A stretch of DNA of 47,124 nt from Trichomonas tenax (Eukaryota > Parabasalia > Trichomonadida > Trichomonadidae), in assembly GCA_023091735.1 (NCBI GenBank), contig JALKBU010000342.1, positions 1 to 47,124 on the forward strand, given 5' to 3'. Of the stretch, positions 1-9,004 are shown piece by piece; the stretch's first letter is position 1, and every line of letters starts with the position of its first letter. The translations under genes and the position numbers were made by a program. The notes below the pieces were generated by a model, which searched no databases, was not told the DNA's origin, and worked only from the letters and a program-made list of their open reading frames with translations.

Positions 1-839
1 GAAATTATGCATCAATCTTCAGAGATATGAACTTGCCCAAAACTAACAATTTGGCAGAAGCACACTTCAGACAACTAAAGTATTTTTACTTTTGTGGCCA
101 AAGAAATCTAAGACTCGATCATGTGATCTGATTCTTTTCAAATTTTTCCGCTCTATTCTTCTCAATTTAATAAACGTTTCAAATTTGACCGCTCAAAAAA
201 GAGTCATCATTATTTTGGGAGAATAACACACAGAGCTTATGTGTGAACACTTGGAATACTTTTTTTCCAAAAAAAAGCTAAAAAGCATATTTGTGATTAG
301 ATTTACCTATTTATCATCGACAACAACCTATTTTACGTTATAAAAGTGCTATACAATGGGAATATATTATATTATAATGAGTAAAGCACATCATGGCAAA
401 TCAATGTTTTTGATGCAAGATATATCTAATATTTTAATGAAATATAGACTTTGTTATCTAATTCTTTAATATATCATGCACAACATGATTTTGTACATTA
501 AGGTTCAATAACTTAGCAAAAAGTTAATCCAATGAATTAAAAAACGAGTTTCGCCGACTTTGCGTATCAATTTTAGACAAGCCATTTTAGATATATTAGG
601 GAAATTATAGTTTTGGATATTCTCAGAGTGGGGATTTAACATGGGTGGACAAAATTTTGGACTCCCATATTAAATTATACTCTGTATACTACTTCATTAA
701 ATCTATTTTTGTCGTGTAAAATTTTTTAAATTTGACTTTCTGTCATCTTATTAATTCTTTTTATTTAAAATTTAGGAATAACAGTTCTTGTTTTTTCTAT
801 ATGAATAATAAAAATGGAAAATGTCTTGTAAATATTTGA
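1..839. other. Gene-free AT-rich stretch
   Basis: I see no coding frame of useful length, no tRNA and no clear repeat here. The DNA is AT-rich with homopolymer runs, like the other intergenic stretches of the window. It precedes a coding relic whose frame opens at base 840. Confidence 0.6.
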
Positions 840-1601
840 AATATTTATTTTTGTCGATGTAAATTTGTTTTTGCCAAGGCTATAAAATGTGACAAATTTA
901 ACCTTCGTTTTAATCTGCAGATTCAAAATGAGAGATTCTACTGCGGATATAAATTAGCCACAATAGATGGATCCTCCTGGGTCAGGATCTTCCATCATAA
1001 CTCAACAAATAAGGAATTTTTTAATACAAATACAAATATCGCGTTAAATGAAGTGAAATATATTAATGAGAAGAATAGATTTAGTGTTTTTGGTTATATT
1101 AATGATAAATTCTTCATTGACGGACGCTATAATTTTCTGATTTATTATCCGATTGATTTTCCAGATGCACCTTATTTCATTAACCAATCTTCGCATCCTC
1201 TATATGACTCTGTGGTGTCTAATCCGCAAATAAACAAAAAGAGGCCTTCTAGGTGCCAAACATATGATTACACAAACGGATGTGAATTTGCTGGACTGAA
1301 ATTGAAGAAAGACGGAAGAACTATAATCGATGGGAATCCAGCACAGCAATTTTGGTATTATGCAATAGGTTCTCAGTCTTCTTGGACATATGCGAATAAC
1401 TTTCCTGGTCCACTTTGTGCTATTTCATCAAATCAAATTTCTGTGACTGTTGTCGATATTTGGCTTCGATATTCAAACAAAGATTTACTTCTGAACTTCC
1501 CTAATGTTAGTTTTCCTGTAACGAATATTGAAAAGAATGTTTACAATCTTCATCTTTACCTTGCATTATCTGCTTATATAGAAACAAGTATTTCATTTTA
1601 A
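840..1601 (+). pseudogene. ATG-less open frame, 3' relic of a probable surface or secreted protein
   Basis: The frame is open from just after a TGA at 837-839 to the TAA at 1599-1601, about 253 codons, yet contains no ATG at all. The composition looks like real protein: aromatic residues, glycines, several cysteines, and phrases such as DGSSWVRIFHHNST and QFWYYAIGSQSSW in a globular beta-rich style. I do not recognise the family. The most likely reading is the 3' part of a gene that lost its 5' end. An alternative is a second exon after a 3' splice site near 920 (ATCTGCAG), but this does not match the trichomonad ACTAACACACAG-type acceptor. It converges on the relic at 1616-2474. Confidence 0.45.
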
Positions 1602-1615
1602 TACTAAATGAATAA

Positions 1616-2474
1616 TTACAAATATTGGTGCATAATAATAATTGAGCCTGTCGCCCCTAATTTTGGAGAAGGGAAACTATTATGGCTTAGTTTGCAATCA
1701 TTATCGGAAGACATCGCATTATATAAATGAAAGCGATGATATAGTATATTCGATGCGGAATAAGTCATAGAACAATCTATTTCTATAATAGATAACTCAT
1801 GAAATCCTGTAGGGACATTTGATAAATCGCACATGATACTAAAATCATGCCAATTCTTATCATATATCATCATAAATCCATACGGAGGGGATGGCGATGG
1901 TGTGTATCTAGGAATGGGTCCATTCTCTCATTAGAATCAGTCGAATCTCGTTTGAAAAAAAGTTTTTTGAATTCCCATTCAGATTCTGGATTTTCCCTTT
2001 GATGTTGATTTTGTTATTTTTATAATATTTGTATGACAAATTTGTAGTTAGTTTTATATCAACTGCATAAAACTTAGTAACAATCGAATTATATTGACGT
2101 TCAGCATATTCAAATCCACGTTCATTGGAAAGGTAATAATATAAATACTGTTTTCCATTTATAGGACTATCTGAGGGAACACGATATGTCACATCAAACC
2201 TGTTCGAAGATTTGCCATTCACTTTGGTCCTAGATATTACACCATTGTCATTTTTGAACGTTAGTTTGCTATTATTTTGTAATCGCAGAATCTCAAAACT
2301 AAATACAACATCCTCATTGATAACGTAGTTCGATTTTGGTCCATTTATTGGCAAAATGAATGATTCCAGAGCTGCTCCATTTGGACCTAATAAGCGCCTG
2401 GAGCTGCTGATTTTGAGCTTGTCGAGGATTTCGTTTTTGGTTTGTTCTTTTATACATAAAATAAAATGAAACAT
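1616..2474 (-). pseudogene. Frameshifted relic of a large surface-type protein with a Pro/Ser linker
   Basis: Two reverse-strand frames join into one protein. The first (2474-1908) encodes a beta-rich stretch with motifs such as VTYRVPSDSPINGKQYLYYY. The second holds a Pro-Ser linker (YTPSPSPPYG) followed by another globular segment ending at 1616. The frame change lies near 1925-1935. Beta domains joined by Pro/Ser linkers are typical of large trichomonad surface proteins, but no named domain is recognised and the upstream part of the gene is missing. The gene is probably dead; a sequencing indel would be the other explanation. Confidence 0.45.
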
Positions 2475-2502
2475 TTTTCAAATGTTTTCGTAAGCATTTC
2501 AA

Positions 2503-3158
2503 TATTTTATGGCCAAAACTTTTCTATATTCAACAATGATAAAAATAAACAAATTTTTTAATGCTCAAATGCAAGCAACGTTATAATGGACCAATATTCT
2601 TAAAATATCTGTGAAAAAGTGAAACTGATCCGACTTCTAAAAAGGCAGTAACGGCTTTATTGACATGTCAGAAAAAATACGTTGTTCTATTTTTGAAATT
2701 TCATTTTTCTCAAATTTGAAAATCATTATCAAGAAGCTTTCCAAATTGTTGAATTCTAATATCAATTCGGCATCATGCAATTGAATAGAAATGTGTATTA
2801 AAACAACTTTTTTTTCATTAATCAAATTTCTTCAAATAATGTATTATCTCATGAGACCTGTTTGAAATGATTCTTTAGAAGATGTTATATCTATGTACAG
2901 AGAATTGATGAGTTAATACAGCATTTTAGAAATTGTAAGATTAATTTTGATTCTCGGAGTTATTAATGATATTAGATAATTTATTCATTGGTTGTAATAG
3001 CGATTTGTATATTAAAAGTGATTTATATAGCAAGAAAAATTCAAATTGAATAAATATGAAATATATGACAATCAATCGAATATGTAAAACATTACAGCGA
3101 GAAAATAATTTGCAATGATATTATTTGATAAATAAAAAGATCAAAATTATCAAAAAAA
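2503..3158. other. Gene-free AT-rich stretch
   Basis: Only a 62-codon frame (2637-2825, reverse) is present, and it has no support beyond being open. No RNA gene or repeat was recognised. Confidence 0.5.
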
Positions 3159-3410
3159 TCATTTTTTGTCTTTGAGGGCATTTTTCTGCATTTTAAGCTG
3201 TTGGTAGAACTGCTCTTGCATAAGCAAAATGTATCTCCTTAAGTCGTCGATTTCCTTTTTCGTATTGTGAATTTCTGCTTTAGTAGATGCGATTTGTTGA
3301 GTTTGAGAATCAGATTTTTGATTCCCTTCTACAGAAGCATGTAATTTTTCTATTTTATTTGTCAATTCAGACATTTTATTCATAACATTGTTCATTTCAA
3401 AAGTTTGCAT
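3159..3410 (-). CDS. Small coiled-coil protein, 83 aa
   Basis: The best start is the ATG at 3410; three residues further upstream the frame has only a TTG. The protein is highly charged and Gln/Lys/Glu-rich with heptad spacing of Leu, Ile and Met over most of its length (MNKMSELTNKIEKL, EIDDLRRYILLMQEQFYQQL). It ends in a Lys-rich tail (KNALKDKK). There is no signal peptide or membrane segment. It is probably a small coiled-coil partner in a cytoskeletal or trafficking complex, but nothing shows which. The frame is short and could be a relic, since its neighbours on both sides are. Confidence 0.5.
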   Translation of the reverse strand: MQTFEMNNVMNKMSELTNKIEKLHASVEGNQKSDSQTQQIASTKAEIHNTKKEIDDLRRYILLMQEQFYQQLKMQKNALKDKK

Positions 3411-3470
3411 TGAAAACAAAAGAGAAAATATTTCAAAAATCGTGATTCATGTATAAAAAGAATTCTAATT

Positions 3471-3745
3471 TTAAAATATTACATCCTGAATCTTAATATT
3501 TTGAAATTCGACTTGTAAATGTTTTACATGCCAAATTTCAAAATCAGATTCTTCGAAGAATTGCTTATATTCATGCAATGCTGTTCTTTCAGTTTGTTTT
3601 TCTTCACGCACAAGTGTTGAAGCATTTGCATCATTGACTAATGAACATCAAATAGCTCAACTAATTTGTTTGCTGTATTTAATGTAGTTATCATATTGCG
3701 TTTGTCATTCAAACAGAACCATATGTCAATTATTAAAGTCTCCAT
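3471..3745 (-). pseudogene. Decayed small gene, two frames with one frameshift
   Basis: On the reverse strand an ATG at 3745 opens a 35-codon frame (starting METLIIDIWFCLNDKR) that stops at 3638-3640. A second frame overlaps its end and continues to a stop at 3471-3473 with protein-like composition (VREEKQTERTALHEYKQFF, then EIWHVKHLQVEF). Read with one frameshift near 3640 they form one protein of roughly 90 residues. I do not recognise the family. The length and the charged, helix-like composition suggest former coding sequence rather than chance. Confidence 0.35.
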
Positions 3746-3769
3746 AATCAAAAAAATGAATTATCAAAG

Positions 3770-3960
3770 ATCAAATTTCAATATTTCTTGTTTCTTCAAT
3801 TTGAACTTAAAAACATATAGAACAATAGATGGTGTGATCATACATAAAGCTAAAATACAAAATAAGAAAGATCAAGTTTTCGATATTTCGTCTTTTATCT
3901 ATTTAAACTAATAAATAGACTAAGAAATAGATGTTGTGATTATGCATAAAGTCTGAGAAG
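3770..3960. repeat. Imperfect tandem duplication upstream of eL39
   Basis: The stretch AATAGATGGTGTGATCATACATAAAG (first copy about 3822-3847) recurs as AATAGATGTTGTGATTATGCATAAAG (about 3925-3950), roughly 100 bases later. Flanking AT-rich text is also alike (TTTCAATATTTC and TTTTCGATATTTC). The second copy runs into the eL39 leader. The duplication produces an 81-codon shadow frame that I do not regard as a gene. Confidence 0.5.
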
Positions 3961-3998
3961 GGAAAAAAGAAATGGACATCACGACGATAGAAAAAGTG

Positions 3999-4007
3999 CC
4001 TTTCCGA
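3999..4007 (+). promoter_or_regulatory. M5-type initiator (CCTTT) of the eL39 gene
   Basis: CCTTTCCGA sits directly before the ATG at 4008. In T. vaginalis the M5 element CCTTT overlaps the transcription start site, with initiation at the second C. That would leave an untranslated leader of about 8 bases and exclude the ATG at 3972 from the mRNA. No exact M3 element is seen upstream. Confidence 0.6.
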
Positions 4008-4163
4008 ATGGCTGCTCACAAGACCCTTCGCACAAAGAGAATCCTCTGCAAGGCAATGAAGGTTAACCGCCCAATGCCACAGTTCATCCGCCAGATGACA
4101 GGCGTTCGCCACATCCGCAACCCACTCACACGCCACTGGCGCAGGAGGAAGATGAACATCTAA
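4008..4163 (+). CDS. RPL39: 60S ribosomal protein eL39 (L39)
   Basis: The 51-residue product has the exact length and layout of eukaryotic eL39: MAAHKTLRTKR at the N-terminus, a basic middle with NRPMPQFIR, and an RHWRRRK tail. eL39 is a structural protein of the large subunit lining the peptide exit tunnel. An in-frame ATG 36 bases upstream would add 12 unrelated residues and lies before the CCTTT initiator, so the start at 4008 is chosen. The stop codon reads TAAAG, carrying the UAAA that has been proposed as the trichomonad polyadenylation signal. Confidence 0.93.
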   Translation: MAAHKTLRTKRILCKAMKVNRPMPQFIRQMTGVRHIRNPLTRHWRRRKMNI

Positions 4164-4438
4164 AGTCCATCACTCTTTTACTACGAAATAAAATACAAGG
4201 ATTAGTTGGGCTTCTTTTTACAAATCACCATTTTTTTCAAATACATTTTTTTACCACGAACAAATAATAATATACAAATTTATTATAACAATTCTCTTGC
4301 TGTTCTAATTTTTCTGGACATAGGATTCATGGTGATAAGTTTTGTTTAATTATTAAATGGATAATATAATTTTTGATATTATCTTTTCGAATAACATTGA
4401 ATATAGTAACTTCTAGTGTACAGAAACACAGATTTGAG

Positions 4439-5077
4439 TTATGAGAGAGTTTCTTCTTCTTCGTGATTTTCGTAAGCTTGAGATTGAATTCTGAATCCGT
4501 AAATCTTTGGAATATATTTCTCGAGCTTTATATCGGCGAATAAGTTACTGTATTTAGCTAAAAACAAAGGAATCCATGAAGATCCGAAAAATGCACCATC
4601 AACGAATGCCATTTCCTGGTCAGGGACGTTGTATATCTCTTTGCACGAAGGGCAGAACATCTTTACACTGTATTCATTGAGTTCATCAGAAACTCCATAA
4701 GGAAGGCAAATCATTTTATTACAAAGTTTACGTGGGCACGTTGGAAATTCCTTGTTGATGTGCTTTTTGTGCATTTTTTCGAGTCCTGTGTTCGTTAAAA
4801 TATATCTTGCATGAATTAAACCATATAATACTTCAGCCTGCTGTTCAATGATGACTCTCTTTGATTTCTCATCTTCTTCGATGCTTATGGGCTGATAAAA
4901 GTTGTTAACCATCAAATCAACAGCTGCAGAAAATAAATTAACTTTCTGGCGAATACCATAATAGCTGTACGCGCTTTTTAGGTACTCTGGATCTATTTTA
5001 ACGTGGAATTTTCCTCTTGGCTCCTTCAGAAACCAATCAATCCAATTTGATTCAGATTCCATTGTCACTTTTGCCAT
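4439..5077 (-). CDS. CSNK2B: Casein kinase 2 regulatory subunit beta
   Basis: The 212-residue protein matches the CK2-beta family over its length. Early W-I-x-W-F (residues 12-16) is the family's opening, followed by the helical domain and an acidic stretch (EEDEKSK, 67-73). The zinc ribbon is complete: Cys114, Cys119, Cys142 and Cys145 in C-x4-C and C-x2-C arrangement. The zinc domain makes the beta-beta dimer, and the subunit docks two catalytic alpha chains and directs substrate choice. The C-terminal tail is short and acidic (NHEEEET). The start ATG at 5077 matches the usual family start. No catalytic subunit gene is nearby. Confidence 0.92.
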   Translation of the reverse strand: MAKVTMESESNWIDWFLKEPRGKFHVKIDPEYLKSAYSYYGIRQKVNLFSAAVDLMVNNFYQPISIEEDEKSKRVIIEQQAEVLYGLIHARYILTNTGLEKMHKKHINKEFPTCPRKLCNKMICLPYGVSDELNEYSVKMFCPSCKEIYNVPDQEMAFVDGAFFGSSWIPLFLAKYSNLFADIKLEKYIPKIYGFRIQSQAYENHEEEETLS

Positions 5078-5414
5078 GAGGGTGTTTCAAAGATAAACAG
5101 GGGATGGTTCATTTTTATTTTTGCTTTATCTCAGCAAAAAGATTATTAGCATATAATTTTAGGATCATAGATAATCAATCCACTTATTTTCCTATGATTT
5201 TATCAATATATTTTTAATCAATTGATGCTTTTTTCATTAAAATATATCGAAATTTAATTCAATTCATCATTTGAAGAAAAATTATTATATCAAGTATCTT
5301 AATTTTCTTACTGTCATCATATTTTCATTAAAGATTCATAGAACAAAATAAATTTGATATTTTATCAAAATTTGATATTTCTAATGAGTACAACTTTCTA
5401 GTTGAAAGCATTCA
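5078..5414. other. Gene-free AT-rich stretch
   Basis: Upstream region of the casein kinase 2 beta gene and downstream of the Pmp-like pseudogene. Poly-A and poly-T tracts only; no RNA gene or repeat recognised. Confidence 0.5.
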
Positions 5415-6676
5415 CTACATATCAAATCGATTCAATTTAGATGCTACAAATACGCCAATGAAAAAAAAACTATTTAGAGAGTTAAATTTTTTATTTAAAG
5501 AAGTTAAAAGCCATGAGAAGCATTGAAGTTCTCCTAGATGTGGGGAAATACAAGGGTTGTTCGCATGTGACTTGTTCAACAACAACTGTCTCTTTGATAA
5601 TTTCTTTCTCGACAACTTTCTCTGTGATAACTTGTGTTGGGACTTCTTTGACTGATATAGTCTGGATGTATATTGGAGAAACGGTAACAGAAGTAACAAC
5701 AACCGAAACTTCACGAATTGTTTCAACAAATGTCGGAACTTCAGTGATTTTGTATCCAACATTGTCGACAGATGAAAGGTTGTAAAGGAGACACGTTGAG
5801 TCACCAATGATATCATAGAACAAATTCACGTTCTTAATGATTTGAGAAACTGTTTGCGAGAACAAACAGCATCTAACAAGAACATTGGTTGAATATTCAA
5901 TGTATAAAGCAGGCGCAGTTAAAGAATCATTGAAGCTGCATCTGAACACAATTGAAGAGTTTGAATTTTCAATCGCAATATCACAGCTTCCAAATTGGGC
6001 AGAATTGTTCATGAAATAACATAACTCGAGGATTGTATCGGAATAGTTTGCAGCAATAGCCCCAAAATACTGAAGAGCAACATTATTGGAGAAATTTGTT
6101 TCTTTGATGGAAGATTTATTGCAATCCATGAGCCATATGGCGCCAATGGATTCATTGGCAGTATTATGATCAAAGAAACTGGTATTGAGCTCAACAGAAC
6201 TGTTAGAAAGGACAATTGCTCCTCCATAAATGGCAAAGCAATTTGTGAACTTAGAATATGTGATAGTAACATTAGACTGTATCGCAAAGATGGCTCCACC
6301 ACATTCTAAGCTCATATAGAAGCCTGAAGCTTTCAGATTATCAAATATTGTTTGATCAATGCGTATTTCCCCAAAGGATCCATCTACTCGTTGTGCAGCT
6401 TCTGTGTATTCTGTACTTTCAGTGTGAACACGTCTAGAAAGTAATGATGTTGTTGAGATTTGTTGATGTTTTGCTAAAGCAATGTGTTTGAGGCCTGAAA
6501 GTCTCGGTGACATCATTATAAGTGTCATTAAACACGTCTTCATCATCATCAATTAGTAAATAGCGTCCGTTAGCCCTCAAAAACACTGTTTTAAAAAATT
6601 GAGAATAATGAATCAAAATTGAAAACACGAATAATGATGAACTCAGATCTAAACGTATTATGATGTGGCTATTCAA
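5415..6676 (-). pseudogene. Pmp-like right-handed beta-helix surface protein, frameshifted
   Basis: The long central frame (6552-5491) encodes a repeat protein of the polymorphic-membrane-protein/beta-helix type. Segments such as CGGAIFAIQSNVTITYSKF, YGGAIVLSNSSVEL and AIENSNSSIVF recur at about 25-residue spacing, with many Asn glycosylation-type sites. A Val/Thr-rich stalk follows (about residues 268-330). The N-terminus lies in another frame (6676-6434): a hydrophobic stretch (SSSLFVFSILIHY) then an acidic DDDEDVFNDTYNDVTETF segment. The hydrophobic C-terminus (SFFFIGVFVASKLNR) is in the frame ending at 5415. No in-frame ATG was found for the N-terminal part. At least two frame breaks therefore separate signal, helix and anchor. 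T. vaginalis has a family of such surface proteins. Confidence 0.65.
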
Positions 6677-7460
6677 ACTGAATATATTTTTGGTTGCTGA
6701 GATTTTAGAAATGAGATCTTTGAAAGTTATATAAAAATAACAAATTCAAATCAATTTTTGATGGCTCTAAACGTGAACCACATCTTTTCATCACTATCAC
6801 AGTATCATCATATATGTGTTTAGAAAAATGAATGTAGATATTTTAATAAAATTTATATCTACCTCAGATATTCATCATATTTTGGGGTAATACATTAATC
6901 AGCTATTTGTAAATAAATGTTTGTGTTAAAACATAGATATTAAATAATATTCGAATTATTGTTCAATATAATATTAACAATCAATTTTATTTATATTACT
7001 ATATGCAATTGCAAGCATAAAGCCTATTTTCACTGTGCTCGAACCTAAATCACGAAGATAATATCAAAACGCATTCAATAATGCAAAATTAACAATTAAT
7101 TATGATAAATCATTTGCATTATTTGTTTACTATCTATTGTAGAGAAGGTATGGTTATAAATCAAAGTTTGATAATTTGCTAAAAATAATATACAAGTTTA
7201 ACCGACATCATTTGGTATGTAAATAGTATTGTAAACAAGCAATTCATTTCAAATTTTCAATTAACATATTCACGTTAAATATCAGTCGAAAAATCAATGA
7301 AAATGCTTTTCCCCTTTAATAATTTACGAGACCCTACTTAGTCGGTATCGTTCAGAGAATGAACAGAAAAAATTCCAATACGCGAAGCATGAATTAGATT
7401 TCCGAAATAGACAATGATTTCGATGTCAAATCTCATTATACGTTTTCTGCGGGCGAAATT
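6677..7460. other. Gene-free stretch with an initiator-like element at its right end
   Basis: AT-rich DNA without a credible frame. At 7433-7440 lies TCATTATA, fitting the trichomonad initiator TCA-Y-(T/A), 28 bases before the ATG of the EF-hand gene. A short GC-richer patch occurs at about 7328-7348 with no assignable function. Confidence 0.5.
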
Positions 7461-7877
7461 ATGGGCTTAAGATCGTTTTTCAACGAGACTGATCGAGATT
7501 CTGATGGTAGACTTGGAAAAGAAGAGTTTTTTCACTTCCTTCAGCAAACACATATGGATTCGAGATTTATCAACGCTATTTACGCGATATTTGACAGAGA
7601 TAATGATGGATATATGACATTAGATGATTTTTTGGCGTTCTTTGATGCTTGTCTCAAATCAGAAACATATCCAACATACTTTTATCAGCTAATTTTTGAT
7701 AAAGTCGATCATGATAAAAATGGATTCATTGATGAAGTAGAAATGATTGCCTTCACAGAACTATGCGGAAGAAAGTTATCTCAGAAACAGATTAAAGACG
7801 AACTTAGATCAATTGATAAAGATCAGAGTGGTGATATCAGCTTTGAAGAGCTTTGTGAGGCTTTAAAACTCATATAA
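7461..7877 (+). CDS. EF-hand calcium-binding protein with four hands
   Basis: The 138-residue acidic protein has four canonical 12-residue EF-hand loops at 11-22 (DRDSDGRLGKEE), 45-56 (DRDNDGYMTLDD), 83-94 (DHDKNGFIDEVE) and 119-130 (DKDQSGDISFEE). All have Asp at position 1, Gly at 6 and an acidic residue at 12, so each should bind Ca2+. It belongs to the calmodulin/centrin-like superfamily but lacks the N-terminal tail of centrin. The frame stays open for about 24 codons upstream without an ATG; the TCATTATA element at 7433 argues that translation starts at 7461. The stop is TAAAC. Confidence 0.85.
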   Translation: MGLRSFFNETDRDSDGRLGKEEFFHFLQQTHMDSRFINAIYAIFDRDNDGYMTLDDFLAFFDACLKSETYPTYFYQLIFDKVDHDKNGFIDEVEMIAFTELCGRKLSQKQIKDELRSIDKDQSGDISFEELCEALKLI

Positions 7878-7934
7878 ACGTGTTTTTTGTAGTTTTAAAA
7901 ACAAATATTTAATATAACACAAAAATATTAAAAA

Positions 7935-8618
7935 TTAATCCCTTCTTGAAGTGATTTGTGACCAAACTCCGTTGAGCTCACTAGCAACTTGTCCATAGTC
8001 GTGTTCACTTTGTTGCATTGCTGCTTTCATTAATGACATCACATTATCTTGATATCTCTTCATTTCTGCAATCTGTGCCTGTATTTCATCTACCTTTGTG
8101 TCGTCCTGAGGTGTGTTTTGAATGATTTCTAGTTGATTTCTGAGCTTTTTGATTGCCTTTGTGTTCTTCTTGTTACTTTCAGCAATTAATGCTTCTAACT
8201 TAGAGAACCTCTCTGCGTATCTCGATTTCGACTCCTCAACGAGCGATTTGATTGCTGTTGTTTGATCATTTTTAGCAAACTCGTCTGCTACTGTTTTAGC
8301 TACCATCTGTTGGATTGCTTTGAGTTGATCTTCGACGTTATCGATTCTTGAATTGAGTTGATTTGCATATTGTGTAACATTTCTTATTTGCTCGCGTCTT
8401 TCCTTATCTTTGACGGTATTGGACTGCGCAGCGAGTCTGAATATGGAATCAGATGCGTTTAATCTCTCTTCAATCGAATTGATGCGATTAACAATCGGAT
8501 CAAACACTGTTGATGAAGATGGATCATTGATCATTGATGATCTGAGTGGAGCTCCACTTTTATTGCGATTTATCGTATCCATGAAAATGCTTGCTTGATG
8601 GTCGAATGAAACATCCAT
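7935..8618 (-). CDS. Coiled-coil protein, 227 aa, unknown function
   Basis: After a polar N-terminal 40 residues, the protein is almost entirely predicted coiled coil, with regular hydrophobic heptads (INSIEERLNASDSIFRL, LNSRIDNVEDQLKAIQQM, FSKLEALIAESNKKNTKAIKKL). There is no signal peptide, membrane segment or catalytic motif. Its length and single uninterrupted frame support a real gene. The closest general guess is a cytoskeletal or basal-body component, which is inference from composition only. It converges on the EF-hand gene with 57 bases between the stops. Confidence 0.75.
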   Translation of the reverse strand: MDVSFDHQASIFMDTINRNKSGAPLRSSMINDPSSSTVFDPIVNRINSIEERLNASDSIFRLAAQSNTVKDKERREQIRNVTQYANQLNSRIDNVEDQLKAIQQMVAKTVADEFAKNDQTTAIKSLVEESKSRYAERFSKLEALIAESNKKNTKAIKKLRNQLEIIQNTPQDDTKVDEIQAQIAEMKRYQDNVMSLMKAAMQQSEHDYGQVASELNGVWSQITSRRD

Positions 8619-9004
8619 TCTCGAGTTTTAATGTACGTTTAAATTTCAAATAATGATTTTGATTTCTGACATGTAATCTATATTATTTGTCAAATAACAA
8701 ATAACAATTATTAAACTAATCAAAGAAATAGAAATTAAGTCCTCAAACTTTGTGCACATTAATAAAAGTATAATGTAATTATATAAATTAAGTTTGGACA
8801 TGAATTTAAAAATCTGCCATGTAAAATTGATTATTGCATTTTGATTCCTTGATATATAGCGTTTAAATTTCTATAGACTATTCCAATATAATAATGCGAT
8901 CCAAAATCATAATAGTTATGCTTTAAATTGTTCAATTTATGGCTGTTGGAATGAAATTATAAAATATTTTGTCATGTAAAGCTGAAATTTTTGTCATTAT
9001 TATC
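8619..9004. other. Divergent promoter region between the 227-aa coiled-coil gene and the helical-repeat gene
   Basis: AT-rich, without a coding frame. Two initiator-like elements face the rightward gene: TCATGTAAA at 8972-8980, within the recurrent TTTTGTCATGTAAA motif, and TCATTATTA at 8994-9002, only 9 bases before the ATG. Confidence 0.55.

Noticed and set aside
2637..2825. 62-codon reverse-strand frame
   Set aside because: Short, isolated, no promoter element or family resemblance.
3666..3911. Open frame of 81 codons on the plus strand
   Set aside because: It lies within the diverged tandem duplication and over the antisense of the decayed small gene, with low-complexity composition.
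3972..4007. Upstream ATG extending eL39 by 12 residues
   Set aside because: Lies before the CCTTT initiator, and the shorter product has the exact family length.
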